Assembly (NCBI GenBank): GCA_021768085.1
Contig: JAETOJ010000038.1
Span: 1-37,430, forward strand
DNA from: Bacillota bacterium
GTDB taxonomy: Bacteria > Bacillota > Clostridia > Oscillospirales > Oscillospiraceae
DNA: 37,430 nt
Direction of reading: 5' to 3'
The translations under genes and the position numbers were made by a program. Of the stretch, positions 24,510-32,352 are shown one piece after another. Positions within the stretch are counted from its first letter, which is position 1; every line of letters begins with the position of its first letter. The notes beneath the pieces are model-generated. The model did not search any database and was not told where the DNA came from. It saw only the letters and a list, made by a program, of their open reading frames with translations.

Positions 24510-25393
24510 TGTGTGAACTCCTTCCATTCCTTTTTGGATTTGTGCTTTTTCAGCAGGACCTTGCTGCCAAAGAAAAGGCCCGCCGCTGCCGCTCCCGCAG
24601 GCAGGACCAGGAGCCATTTCAGGCCGGTGCCGCCGGAGGGGGCCGCCGGGACAGTCGTGCTGTCCACCTCCACGGCGGTCCCGTCCATGGGCGTGCCGCT
24701 GAACACGGCGATATAGGTCACGGTGCCGCTGGAGGTCCTGGACACCTCTCCGGCATATTCGGCGGTGACGGTGTAGCCGGTGGCGTATTTGCTGGACGCG
24801 GTTCCGGTGTAGCTGGCGCTGGCGGTGTAAAAGCCTCTGGCCTCCTGCCACTGAACGTCCGCCAGTTCCAGGGTCCGTCCCCCGTCCTCAATGGTCTTGG
24901 GGATCAAGGACACATCCGCGTCGGACAGGTTGGGATAGGTCCGGGCCGCGGTCACGGTGCGGGTGGAAGTGCTGTACCCCGCCGCCTCTACCTGGATGCT
25001 GGCGGTGTCCAAGGTGAGGACGCCGGTATAGCCCTCCTCGGTCTCCACCTCCAGCGTGGCGGTGAGCTGGGGCATGATGGCGTCCATATCCTTGGTCTTG
25101 CTCTCCAGTGTGACGGTTTCCTTGTAGTCCCGGGTATCTGTTTCCACATGGTCCTGCCGGGTCACGTCCAACAGGGTATAGGTCAGCCCCTCCCGGTCAA
25201 AGTCCTCCGTGGGGATGCCGGCCGGGTCATCCGCCGTGGTGAGGATATAGACCTTTTTCAGCCGGGGGCTGTCCCCCTCCATGTACGCGGTGACTTCCAC
25301 CGGATAGAGGGTGTTCCCGGCAGCCAGGGCCGGGCAGGTCAGGGAACAGGCCAGGAGCGCCGTTAGGCATAGGGCTGCTGCTGTGCGTTTCAT
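24506..25393 (-). CDS. Exported membrane-anchored protein coupled to sortase
   Basis: The 295-residue product has a signal peptide (MKRTAAALCLTALLACSLTC...), a Thr-rich beta-type extracellular region (residues about 25-250), and a C-terminal membrane helix (LKWLLVLPAGAAAAGLFFG) followed by a basic tail (KKHKSKKEW). No family is recognised. Its membrane anchor and four-base overlap with the sortase gene suggest it presents or retains the sortase or adhesin at the envelope. ATG 25393 has GGAGG 7 bases upstream. A longer reading from a TTG inside the palindrome is rejected. Confidence 0.75.
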   Translation of the reverse strand: MKRTAAALCLTALLACSLTCPALAAGNTLYPVEVTAYMEGDSPRLKKVYILTTADDPAGIPTEDFDREGLTYTLLDVTRQDHVETDTRDYKETVTLESKTKDMDAIMPQLTATLEVETEEGYTGVLTLDTASIQVEAAGYSTSTRTVTAARTYPNLSDADVSLIPKTIEDGGRTLELADVQWQEARGFYTASASYTGTASSKYATGYTVTAEYAGEVSRTSSGTVTYIAVFSGTPMDGTAVEVDSTTVPAAPSGGTGLKWLLVLPAGAAAAGLFFGSKVLLKKHKSKKEWKEFTQ

Positions 25394-25418
25394 CTTGTAC
25401 CTCCAAAAATCATAAGTT

Positions 25419-25450
25419 GTCGAAACCTGCCTCAATTTGAGGTAAGTTTC
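25419..25450. repeat. Dispersed palindrome, copy 7
   Basis: Full left arm GTCGAAAC, core CCTCAATTTGAGG, right arm shortened to AAGTTTC. It lies just before the ribosome site of the sortase-coupled protein. Confidence 0.9.
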
Positions 25451-25535
25451 CGGGCCTGGCCCCGCCGGCTGCTCACGGCGGGGCGCTCGGGGGTCTGTTG
25501 GCGCTCCCGGCAGGACCGCCCCTCCCCCAGTATGG

Positions 25536-25560
25536 CAAAAGCCGCCATTGGCGGCTTTTG
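25536..25560. terminator. Symmetric hairpin with A and T tracts, likely bidirectional terminator
   Basis: CAAAAGCCGCC-ATT-GGCGGCTTTTG is a perfect stem with T tract on either strand. It would end transcripts coming from the ArdC-like gene on the minus strand. Confidence 0.55.
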
Positions 25561-25712
25561 GGGTGTTTTCCCCTTGATGACCGCATGAGCCGGGGAACGG
25601 CCCCGGTCAAGGCCCGCCCCGCAAGGGGCGGCTCGCGGCGATTGCGCCAGAAATCGCCGGCCTTGACAGGGGACTGGCCGCGGCTCATATTCCCCGAAGG
25701 GGAAAACACCCC
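25536..25712. other. Branched, highly structured non-coding region (possible RNA, oriT or sso)
   Basis: This is the core of the 328-base gap 25394-25721; outside it I see only copy 7 and GC-rich sequence. A perfect hairpin (AAAAGCCGCC/GGCGGCTTTT, 25537-25559) is followed by a long inverted repeat. Outer arms GGGGTGTTTTCCCCTT (25560-25575) and its complement (25697-25712) match perfectly. Further in pair ATGAGCCG/CGGCTCAT and GTCAAGGCC/GGCCTTGAC. Inside are two hairpins: CGCCCC-GCAA-GGGGCG (GNRA loop) and GGCGATT/AATCGCC. The fold is a multi-branch junction. Confidence 0.7.
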
Positions 25713-25721
25713 GGCAGGTGC

Positions 25722-26591
25722 TTATCGCGCCGGGCGCCGCACAGCGGTCCGCGTCTTTCGCTTTTCCGCCTCGATGTTCAAGTCGATGGACCGCCCGATC
25801 TGCTTACTCATATCCTGTATCTTATCCAGCACGGCCTTGCACTCCTCGGTGTCCATACCGGAGAAGCGTTCTGCCAGACGTTCCATATTGGGTTCTTTCG
25901 GCTCAATCCCATACCGGCGGCAGAGAATATAGGAAACGCTCTGGGCGTCCAGTTCATATCGCGCCCAGCTGTAATCCCGGTTGTAGCCCTTATCATGGAA
26001 CCGTGTCAGAGCTACCTCGGCGGCGATAGAGGCAAACACCTCCTCGTCCGGGAACTCGGAATTGATGGCAAGTTCCCGGCTGCCCTCATCGAAATAGGCG
26101 GGCACGCCCAGATCCTTATCCACGACCAGCTTGGCCTTGGAGTAGTTCAACAGCGTGGACAGGGCGGTGGACATCTCCTCGGCGCCCTCCCGTAAGGGAC
26201 GATGCTTGAGCTCCTTGCCCTGGGTCTGGCTGATATCGTAGGCGTCAGACAGGGCGTATGCCTTGGTCCTGGGATCCCTGGCAAAGATTTTCACGCCCTG
26301 TCCCTGCTGGTCCTCCAGCACACTCCGCCCCATGGACTGCCAGCGTTCACGGGTGCCGAATACCGTAGCCCCGTTCAATCCGGCCAGCACGATAGCAACA
26401 TTTCCGGCGCTGTAACCGGGATTATCCCCCTGCAAGGTCAAATAGCGGATATACTGGGCAGGATCGGTGGTAAGCATCTCAATGCCGTAGTTCTGCATCT
26501 CGGTGACGTTTTCCCGTTCCGCCTGCTGCTGGAGTTGCCACTGGGTGTCGATGGCGTTCTTGTTGGCGATAATCTGTTCCAGATTTGCCAT
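25722..26591 (-). CDS. ArdC-like antirestriction-type protein with degenerate metallopeptidase motif
   Basis: The 289-residue protein has an ArdC-like N-terminal region (NPGYSAGNVAIVLAGLNGATVFGTRERW ... GVKIFARD ... YDISQTQGKE, about residues 55-125) and a zincin-like C-terminal region. The second zincin helix is recognisable (ELDAQSVSYILCRRYGI), but the expected HExxH reads AAEVALTRFH, so metal binding is probably lost. Related proteins protect incoming single-stranded DNA from host restriction. ATG 26591 has GGAGG 9 bases upstream. It is placed after relaxase and pcfB, fitting early expression in a recipient. Confidence 0.65.
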   Translation of the reverse strand: MANLEQIIANKNAIDTQWQLQQQAERENVTEMQNYGIEMLTTDPAQYIRYLTLQGDNPGYSAGNVAIVLAGLNGATVFGTRERWQSMGRSVLEDQQGQGVKIFARDPRTKAYALSDAYDISQTQGKELKHRPLREGAEEMSTALSTLLNYSKAKLVVDKDLGVPAYFDEGSRELAINSEFPDEEVFASIAAEVALTRFHDKGYNRDYSWARYELDAQSVSYILCRRYGIEPKEPNMERLAERFSGMDTEECKAVLDKIQDMSKQIGRSIDLNIEAEKRKTRTAVRRPAR

Positions 26592-26608
26592 GATAATGTA
26601 CCTCCATA

Positions 26609-27232
26609 TTATCGTGTTTTGGATTTTGTGGGTCTTGTGCGCTGGGGGACAGTTTGGGCGGCCCGCTGCTCCGCCTCGGTCCGGCAGACGGCCAGCTTTT
26701 CCCGGACACTGGGCTTTTCCGCCTGCTCCTCAATAGTCCTCGTCGTCTGCTTCGTCGGCCTCGTCCGGGAGGCTGTCAAGCCACTCCCGCGCTGTGGTGA
26801 GGAGTACCCTTGCGGAGCGCGGGGGCCGTCTTTTTTTTGCGGCGCCGCCTCCTGTTCCGGGATCGGGTAGCCCTTGCGCTCCAGGAACAGGTTGACCTGG
26901 GCCGCGTAGTCCACATTGGTCACAAGGTCCACGGTGCCGTCGTTGGCCCCCTTGAATTTGAGGACAGCGAACAGCACATTCTTTTTGGCAAAGGCGCGAA
27001 ACTCTTTCAAGTCGCTCTCCTTGATCCGAAACAGCACCGTCGGCTTCTCGGACCGATACAGCTGGGCCATACTGGTCAGGCCGGACACCTTTTTCCCATC
27101 CTTGGCCAGCGCCCAGAGAAAGGCCGCCAGGTTTTTACTCCCGGCGGCCATCAGCTTGATACTAGCTTCCGTAACCTGGATGCTCTCCTTTACCAGCAGG
27201 TCGGCCACTTCACCGCTCACATCCATATTCAT
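26609..27232 (-). CDS. pcfB: PcfB-family (DUF3801) relaxosome accessory protein
   Basis: The 207-residue protein has a DUF3801 core in residues 1-125: SIKLMAAGSKNLAAFLWALAKDGKK, a GLTSMAQLYRSEKPTVLFRI strand region, and LKEFRAFAKKNVLFAVLK. The tail is long, basic and low-complexity (GSGLTASRTRPTKQTTR, repeated RTRPTK). In plasmid pCF10, PcfB links the relaxase to the coupling protein. ATG 27232 overlaps the upstream TGA. The location next to the relaxase supports the call. Confidence 0.8.
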   Translation of the reverse strand: MNMDVSGEVADLLVKESIQVTEASIKLMAAGSKNLAAFLWALAKDGKKVSGLTSMAQLYRSEKPTVLFRIKESDLKEFRAFAKKNVLFAVLKFKGANDGTVDLVTNVDYAAQVNLFLERKGYPIPEQEAAPQKKDGPRAPQGYSSPQRGSGLTASRTRPTKQTTRTIEEQAEKPSVREKLAVCRTEAEQRAAQTVPQRTRPTKSKTR

Positions 27233-27699
27233 CTCACCTCCCCGGTTTTTAGATATTCAATGACTTCCCGGACGCTGCAATACCGCGCGTTCCGGGTGTA
27301 CCGCCTAACCATTAGGCGGATGTGCCGCTCCCGCTGGGCGGGGGACAGCGCGGAAAAAATCGCCGTGTCCTGGGCCGCTGTGGGATAGTCCAGCAGTGTC
27401 GCGCTCCCCCAGGGCCGGCCCTCCACCGTCTTGTCGATGTGGAGAAACAGGGTGATGACCGGCCCTGCCGGGACGCCCTGGTAGGCCAGTGCGCAGAGGT
27501 TGGCGTAGCTGCCGCTCTCATACACGGCGGAGAACTCAAACAGCCAGCACCAGGGCGTCCGGGCCAGAAAAAGGAAGTCCGTGTGCTCCTGGCGGCACAG
27601 CCTGGCGATGCTCATTTCACGCCTATCTGCCGTCAAGTGACGGTATTCTCCTGCCAGACGGAGAATTGCGATCAAATCTGCTTTTATCAGTTTTTTCAT
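27229..27699 (-). CDS. Conserved-looking protein of unknown function between relaxase and pcfB
   Basis: The 156-residue product (MKKLIKADLIAILRLAGEYR...) has no signal peptide or clear membrane helix. I recognise no family. It contains FLFLARTPWCWLFEFSAVYESG and TLFLHIDKTVEGRPWG, probably a small alpha/beta fold. Its start lies 77 bases inside the relaxase gene in another frame, and its TGA overlaps the pcfB start. AAGGAG stands 9 bases before ATG 27699. Tight overlap on both sides suggests a role in DNA processing. Confidence 0.65.
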   Translation of the reverse strand: MKKLIKADLIAILRLAGEYRHLTADRREMSIARLCRQEHTDFLFLARTPWCWLFEFSAVYESGSYANLCALAYQGVPAGPVITLFLHIDKTVEGRPWGSATLLDYPTAAQDTAIFSALSPAQRERHIRLMVRRYTRNARYCSVREVIEYLKTGEVR

Positions 27700-29002
27700 A
27701 GACTTTGCTCCTTTGCGTTTCAATCGCCGCCACTGCCTCCCTAATGCGGGGGATATCGCCCTCAATGCGGGCGCACAGCTTCAAGTCGCGGCGCAGCGCC
27801 CGCAGTTGGGTGGTAATGCGGCCGATCTCCTCCGACACTTCCTCCTGGCCGGAGCGCCGCAGGCGGTACAGCGTCCCGCGCCGGTCCGTGAGGGCGTCGA
27901 TCTCCGCTTGCAGGGCGTCATACTGCATGGACAGCTGCTTCGCCGTTTCAATATGATTGCGGCGGAGATACCGAAACTGCTGTTGGTAGCAGTCCAGCTT
28001 GATGAGCTCCTGGCGCGTGGAAAAGGCCGCCCGTGGCTGTTGGCGGCCATGCTGGAAGGAGCGGAGAAGATACAGGTATTTGTAACACAGGGCCTGGAAG
28101 CCTCGCAGCTTCCGGGGCCTGTGCCGTGGGATGCCGCCCCGGGCCCGGTATTTCCGCCCAGGGAACCGCCATGGGGACGCTGTGGGCGGCGGTTCCGGCG
28201 GCTGGGTCTGGCCGGTGCGGATAGCGTTCAGCCGGTCTTTTAGGTCCGCCTCGGTATAACCTGCCCCCAGGCTGTCCAAGCGGATATTCCCGGCCCCGCC
28301 CGGCGGGCGGATGGAGATATGCTTCCGGTTCCCGGCCTGGACTTGATAGCCCACGCGCCGAAGTTCCTGCAAAAAGGACTGGAACGTATAGGCCCGGCCC
28401 AGGGCGGCGTCAATATCCCGGCGCACGGTGTCCCGGATGGTGGTTTTGCCTGCCCATTCCGGACGGCTCCTGCGCCGGTCCGGGTTCTCCGGGTCCGGTT
28501 CGATCACGGGCAGGCCGTGGGTCCGGCAGATATCGTCTGAGGCACCCCGGATGCCGCCATAGTAGTCCTTGAAGGTATCCCGGTACATGGCCCCATCCAC
28601 AAAAGAAACAGAATTAAAAACGATATGTGAGTGAAGATGGGCCTTGTCCAGGTGGGTGCCCACAACGGCCTCGTAGCGGTCCCCCAACAGGCACCGGGCA
28701 AATTCCACACCCACGGCGTGGGCCTCCTCCGGCGTGACCTCGCCGGGGGCAAAGGACTGGATGATATGATAGCCCTTTCGGATGCGGCTCTCCTTGCCCC
28801 AGCGCCGCTTGGTGTCCATCATGTCGGCATACACCCTCTCCCGGTCACAGTTGATGGCCGTTTCAAAGCAGGTACGCTCGGTCTTGTCCCGGTTGAGAGC
28901 GTAGCCGATAGCGGTCTCCAGAGAGGTCTTTTCCTCGTTCTGGGCGTAGCTCACGCTCTTGTCCAGGCGGTTGTGTACCACAAGGATTTTGGTGTAGGCC
29001 AT
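27623..29002 (-). CDS. MOB_P-type relaxase
   Basis: The 459-residue protein carries the relaxase domain (residues 1-260). Tyr19 in SVSYAQNEEKT is the likely nucleophile. The metal-binding motif HLDKAHLHSH (His117, His122, His124, His126) follows the H-x-D-x2-H-x-H-x-H pattern of the Relaxase/MobA-VirD2 family. The C-terminal half is Arg-rich with a coiled coil (about 370-430, QYDALQAEIDALTDRRGT). It nicks oriT and pilots the strand into the recipient. It starts two bases after the mobC stop and overlaps the next gene by 77 bases. Confidence 0.93.
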   Translation of the reverse strand: MAYTKILVVHNRLDKSVSYAQNEEKTSLETAIGYALNRDKTERTCFETAINCDRERVYADMMDTKRRWGKESRIRKGYHIIQSFAPGEVTPEEAHAVGVEFARCLLGDRYEAVVGTHLDKAHLHSHIVFNSVSFVDGAMYRDTFKDYYGGIRGASDDICRTHGLPVIEPDPENPDRRRSRPEWAGKTTIRDTVRRDIDAALGRAYTFQSFLQELRRVGYQVQAGNRKHISIRPPGGAGNIRLDSLGAGYTEADLKDRLNAIRTGQTQPPEPPPTASPWRFPGRKYRARGGIPRHRPRKLRGFQALCYKYLYLLRSFQHGRQQPRAAFSTRQELIKLDCYQQQFRYLRRNHIETAKQLSMQYDALQAEIDALTDRRGTLYRLRRSGQEEVSEEIGRITTQLRALRRDLKLCARIEGDIPRIREAVAAIETQRSKVYEKTDKSRFDRNSPSGRRIPSLDGR

Positions 29003-29003
29003 A

Positions 29004-29309
29004 TCAGAGGGTTTCCTTGACCAGACGGGCCATCTGCCTGACCAGCTGGGCGGCCTCAGCGATCTCCTGCCGGGTGGCCTCGCCCCGTGCGTTGGCTTGA
29101 TGAGCAAGCTGGTTCACATTATTTCCAATGGCGGACAGTTCCCGGAGCAGGGCGGCGTATTCATCGGGGGGACGGGGCCGCAGGTCAACGCCCAGGATCA
29201 GTTGGCGGAGCAAAGGCTCCATTTTCAAGCCTGCGGCCTCCGCCTGCTTCCGCAGGTGTGCATACTGGGTGGCGTTCAAACGCAGGGTGATGGTTTTGTA
29301 GGGGCTCAT
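29004..29309 (-). CDS. mobC: MobC-like relaxosome protein
   Basis: The 101-residue protein begins MSPYKTITLRLNATQYAHLR, a ribbon-helix-helix-like DNA-binding start, followed by the MobC signature LLRELSAIGNNVNQLAHQAN and a helical tail. MobC helps the relaxase open oriT. ATG 29309 is used because a GGAGG lies 11 bases upstream; the GTG at 29321 would sit on the ribosome site. Confidence 0.88.
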   Translation of the reverse strand: MSPYKTITLRLNATQYAHLRKQAEAAGLKMEPLLRQLILGVDLRPRPPDEYAALLRELSAIGNNVNQLAHQANARGEATRQEIAEAAQLVRQMARLVKETL

Positions 29310-29321
29310 AGCCAGTGGCAC

Positions 29322-29475
29322 CTCCTCATTGACAAAGAATATTGAAAAAACTTACCTCAAATTGAGGTAAGTTTCGTGGCGTTGGGATCTTAGGGGCGGA
29401 GCCCCTAAACAGCGGAATTTTGCTGTCAAAATTCCATGCTGGCGCGGACAGCGACGCCACAGGCGCCGCTGTCTA
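29322..29475. other. Candidate origin of transfer (oriT) upstream of mobC
   Basis: The 150-base gap between mobC and the next gene holds palindrome copy 8 and three more hairpins: TTAGGGGC/GCCCCTAA (29390-29408), GGAATTTTG/CAAAATTCC (29414-29435) and GACAGCG/CGCTGTC (29447-29473). Clustered inverted repeats next to mobC-relaxase genes are typical of oriT. No nic sequence could be assigned with confidence. Confidence 0.45.
29348..29374. repeat. Dispersed palindrome, copy 8
   Basis: Core CCTCAAATTGAGG with symmetric AACTTA/TAAGTT arms, but the outer GTCGAAA arm is missing on the left. On the minus strand six T follow directly, so this copy could also work as a terminator. Confidence 0.9.
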
Positions 29476-30276
29476 CCGGGTGGGAGCGTGTTTCTTCTTG
29501 TAGGCCTTGACAGGTGTGGATTTCCTGGCAGGCTTCTCCTTGGGGACCTCCGGGGGCGCCGCCTCCGGCTGGGCCTCCTGTGCCAGCGATACCAGGTCGT
29601 CATCCTCCGCCAGCGCCAGCAGGTCCGACACGGCCTGCTCCATGGTCACTTCCAGGGTATAACCGGGCAGCAGCACGCCGTTGACACAAAAGCGGCGCTT
29701 TTCCTCTGCCGGGATCGGCGGAGAAATATCCGTGAACAGGTGGGCGTAGGCTTTGATCCGGCCTTGCAGGTATTTGTCCAGACTGGCCTTGTCCGCGAAA
29801 CGCTTGCGCTCCTGCCCTGCGATTTGCCGTCCCTGCCCGGTGTAGTCTGGATTTGCCGTGGTATTGTAGGTGAGATACCAGGACAGGTCATAGGAACGAA
29901 TCACGGACTTCTGCTCCGCCCGGCTCCAACTGGTGTTTTCATAGATGTGCCAGGTGAATTTATAGACCATATTGCTCATTTCATGCCAGTCATAGCTGCC
30001 TTTCACCCATTTGTTGAAGGTGTGGGGTGTAGGCGGCGTTTTCAGATATTGCTGGGCTTTCCGAAAAGCCAGGGTCTGTGCCGCCTGCTTCACCCACTCC
30101 TTTTCGACCTCCAGCATTTTTCCGTAAATGGCTTTCTCCAGTTCAACGCTGGCCGCCTCCCGCGTTTTTAGCTCCTCGGAGGACAACAGGACCAGTTCGG
30201 AGAGGTCTATCTGGTTTGAGTAGATATGGCCGCAGATTTCCAATTCACGGCCTGGGTCCAGATGCGAATAGGACAT
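29473..30276 (-). CDS. Unknown protein U, paralog of the adjacent upstream gene
   Basis: The 267-residue protein is clearly related to the next gene upstream: DWHEMSNMVYKFTW versus SWEISNLVYKMTF, a shared W-x-L-x-Y strand pair, and ISPPIPAEEKRRFCVNGVLLPGYTL versus LSPRVPKEAKPLFSVNGQLLQGYAL. The C-terminus is Pro/Lys-rich (PKEKPARKSTPVKAYKKKHA). There is no signal peptide. I do not recognise a family. It follows the paralog by 11 bases. ICE location and basic tail hint at DNA or relaxosome contact, which is inference. Confidence 0.75.
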   Translation of the reverse strand: MSYSHLDPGRELEICGHIYSNQIDLSELVLLSSEELKTREAASVELEKAIYGKMLEVEKEWVKQAAQTLAFRKAQQYLKTPPTPHTFNKWVKGSYDWHEMSNMVYKFTWHIYENTSWSRAEQKSVIRSYDLSWYLTYNTTANPDYTGQGRQIAGQERKRFADKASLDKYLQGRIKAYAHLFTDISPPIPAEEKRRFCVNGVLLPGYTLEVTMEQAVSDLLALAEDDDLVSLAQEAQPEAAPPEVPKEKPARKSTPVKAYKKKHAPTR

Positions 30277-30287
30277 ATCTCATCCCC

Positions 30288-31205
30288 CTATCTGGCCATA
30301 GCCAGCCGTTTCTTATGGAGTGGCCTTTTCTTGCGGCCCGGCTGGACGGTCTTGGGCTGGGGCTGCTCTTGAGCCTCGGCTTGCGGCTCCACCGGGAGAA
30401 CAGATGGCGGGGGCGCCGCCTCCGGAGCGGCGGGCGCCTCCGGGTTGGATATGGCTGGACTGGCGGACAGGGTTTCCTCCGCCTGGGGGGCCTCCGCTGG
30501 AAAGCTGGCCTCCAACTGAGCAATCAAGTCCTCCAGGGTGACGCCCTCCCGCTTTGCCTGCCGCATGAGGGCGTAGCCTTGCAAAAGCTGGCCGTTGACG
30601 GAGAACAGGGGCTTGGCCTCCTTGGGGACCCGCGGGGAGAGGACTTCAAAATGGTCGGCGTATTGGTCGAACTTGCTCTGGATATACCGCTGTGCTCCCT
30701 CCATGGTCTTGTACTTCTTACTCCCTTCATACTCAATGCGCTGCCTGGGGGACCGGGTGTACTCCCAGTAGCCCACGGACAGGCCGGGGGCGGTATAGGA
30801 CAGCTCCCAGGACAGTTTCCACTCGTCACCAGACTTTACGATGTTAAATGTCATTTTATAAACCAGGTTGCTGATCTCCCAGGAGTCGTCCTTTTGCTGC
30901 TTCCACTCGTTGGATGTGTGCTTGACCTCCGGAACCTTGAGATATTCGATTGCCTTTTGCAGGAGGAGGGTCTGCGCCCCATGCTCATCCCAGGCTTTGA
31001 TGGCCTCTTTCAGCTGGTCGTAAATCTTCTGCTCCTCCGCCTTGCTCGCTTTCAGCTGGTCCTCCAATTCCTTTTGCGGGATGCCCAGGAACGGCGTAAA
31101 ATCCGCGTACTCTCCCCGGTAGATCAGGCTCCTTTGCACATTGAGATAGGAGCCCTCCCGCAGCGTTGTACCGCTGGGAGCGATATCATAAAAATTTTTC
31201 CCCAT
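30288..31205 (-). CDS. Unknown protein V, paralog of the adjacent downstream gene
   Basis: The 305-residue protein begins MGKNFYDIAPSGTTLREGSY, has a charged helical segment (KELEDQLKASKAEEQKIYDQ), the central SWEISNLVYKMTFNIV block shared with protein U, and an Ala/Pro-rich linker ending in a strongly basic tail (GRKKRPLHKKRLAMAR). ATG 31205 has GGAGG 5 bases upstream. The two genes likely arose by tandem duplication and may form a heteromer. No function can be named. Confidence 0.75.
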   Translation of the reverse strand: MGKNFYDIAPSGTTLREGSYLNVQRSLIYRGEYADFTPFLGIPQKELEDQLKASKAEEQKIYDQLKEAIKAWDEHGAQTLLLQKAIEYLKVPEVKHTSNEWKQQKDDSWEISNLVYKMTFNIVKSGDEWKLSWELSYTAPGLSVGYWEYTRSPRQRIEYEGSKKYKTMEGAQRYIQSKFDQYADHFEVLSPRVPKEAKPLFSVNGQLLQGYALMRQAKREGVTLEDLIAQLEASFPAEAPQAEETLSASPAISNPEAPAAPEAAPPPSVLPVEPQAEAQEQPQPKTVQPGRKKRPLHKKRLAMAR

Positions 31206-31215
31206 GTGCGCCTCC

Positions 31216-31257
31216 TTATCTGCCGCCCCTCTGGGTGGAATAATATTTATACTTCAT
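31216..31257 (-). CDS. Possible 13-residue small ORF
   Basis: ATG 31257 encodes MKYKYYSTQRGGR. A GAGGTGG ribosome site lies 7 bases upstream and its TAA overlaps the ribosome site of gene V (TAAGGAGG). The spacing and the basic/aromatic peptide suggest real translation, perhaps only for coupling. Chance is not excluded at this length. Confidence 0.35.
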   Translation of the reverse strand: MKYKYYSTQRGGR

Positions 31258-31267
31258 AGCCGCCACC

Positions 31268-32269
31268 TCAACGCTCCGGACTTTTCTGGGGCCTGGGCCG
31301 CCTGTGGCTTGGCTCCCTCTGGCCGTGTTCTCCTGCCGGCCTCCCGCCGCTCTTGATCTGACACAGACGGACCTTAACAGAACTCCGGGGCTGGGGCGGC
31401 GGTGCTTTCTCCGGCGCCGGAGGAACGGCGGGGATTGCCGCCTCCTGGGTGGGCTGCTCCCGGTAAAGAACGGGCGGTTCCGGGATGGCCCCTAAATTGA
31501 CTGACTGGCGCAGGCCGTCCAGGGCCTCCCGCGCACCGGTCTGGAACGAAGCCCTCTCATTTTCGGGCAGCATATCCGCCTGCTCCTCCAGCTGTTTTGC
31601 CAATTCGCCCACATCACAGTGCCATTGGAAGTAGGGCAGCAGCTCCCCGGAGAGGCTGTCCAGGCTTTGATGGAGAAAGGGGGTGAGCTCGCTCCGCAAG
31701 GCTTCCCGGTATTCCTCCGGCGCGTCACGGAACAGCTGGCCGATGTTCTCACGGCTGTCCTGGTATGCCTTGATGTGGCTTTGCATCTGGTGCAGCAGGG
31801 AGCCGCCCGCGCCGACCATCAGCGGGAGAAAATAGCGGTCTGTCAGTCCCTTCCTCATGTAGTCGATCTTCACTTTCACAGGCCGGGGCTCCAGGTCATG
31901 CACCCGGTACAGCTCGTCGATTTGGAGGACACGCCGCTCGGCCTGGGACAGCGGCATTTGCAGCTTCTCCGGGAAATGCTCGTCCGCGCTCTCCACCACG
32001 GTGACGATAGGTCCGTCCTTGGGATTCAGCAGCGGGGCCGGGGCCTCCGGGCCGCCCTCCGCAAAGGGCGGTTTTATCAGTTCATCCACAGCGTCTGAAA
32101 TATCATGGGCAAAGGCTTTCCATTTGTCTGCCACCGCCCGGACCGTACAGGCCCCGCGCTTGAAAAATCCGGTGAACAGGCTGGCGCTTTCGCCCAGCAG
32201 GTCTTTTACATCTCGTTTTAGGTTGCCGGTGATTTCTTTCATCCTGTTTTCGGGTGCTATGGGAATCAC
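31268..32269 (-). CDS. Unknown ICE protein with Pro-rich basic C-terminus
   Basis: The 333-residue protein is helical and charged: NLKRDVKDLLGESASLFTGF, LQIDELYRVHDLEPRPVKVKIDYM, FLHQSLDSLSGELLPYFQWH. Its tail is Pro-rich and basic (residues about 275-333, PEKAPPPQPRSSVKVRL...). No family is recognised. The start is uncertain: GTG 32269 follows GGAAAGGA closely, and an ATG at 32242 is possible. Palindrome copy 9 lies just upstream. Confidence 0.7.
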   Translation of the reverse strand: MIPIAPENRMKEITGNLKRDVKDLLGESASLFTGFFKRGACTVRAVADKWKAFAHDISDAVDELIKPPFAEGGPEAPAPLLNPKDGPIVTVVESADEHFPEKLQMPLSQAERRVLQIDELYRVHDLEPRPVKVKIDYMRKGLTDRYFLPLMVGAGGSLLHQMQSHIKAYQDSRENIGQLFRDAPEEYREALRSELTPFLHQSLDSLSGELLPYFQWHCDVGELAKQLEEQADMLPENERASFQTGAREALDGLRQSVNLGAIPEPPVLYREQPTQEAAIPAVPPAPEKAPPPQPRSSVKVRLCQIKSGGRPAGEHGQREPSHRRPRPQKSPER

Positions 32270-32320
32270 TTCCTTTCCAAAATCATGGGATGGCGCGGCA
32301 AGGCCGCACCCACGGATAAA

Positions 32321-32352
32321 GTCGAAACCTGCCTCAATTTGAGGCAGGTTTC
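32321..32352. repeat. Dispersed palindrome, copy 9
   Basis: Full left arm GTCGAAACCTG, core CCTCAATTTGAGG, right arm CAGGTTTC. It touches the stop codon of the upstream gene. Confidence 0.9.

Noticed and set aside
24506..25435. Longer start of the sortase-coupled protein from a TTG inside the palindrome
   Set aside because: It has no ribosome site, and it would put 14 residues before a typical signal peptide.
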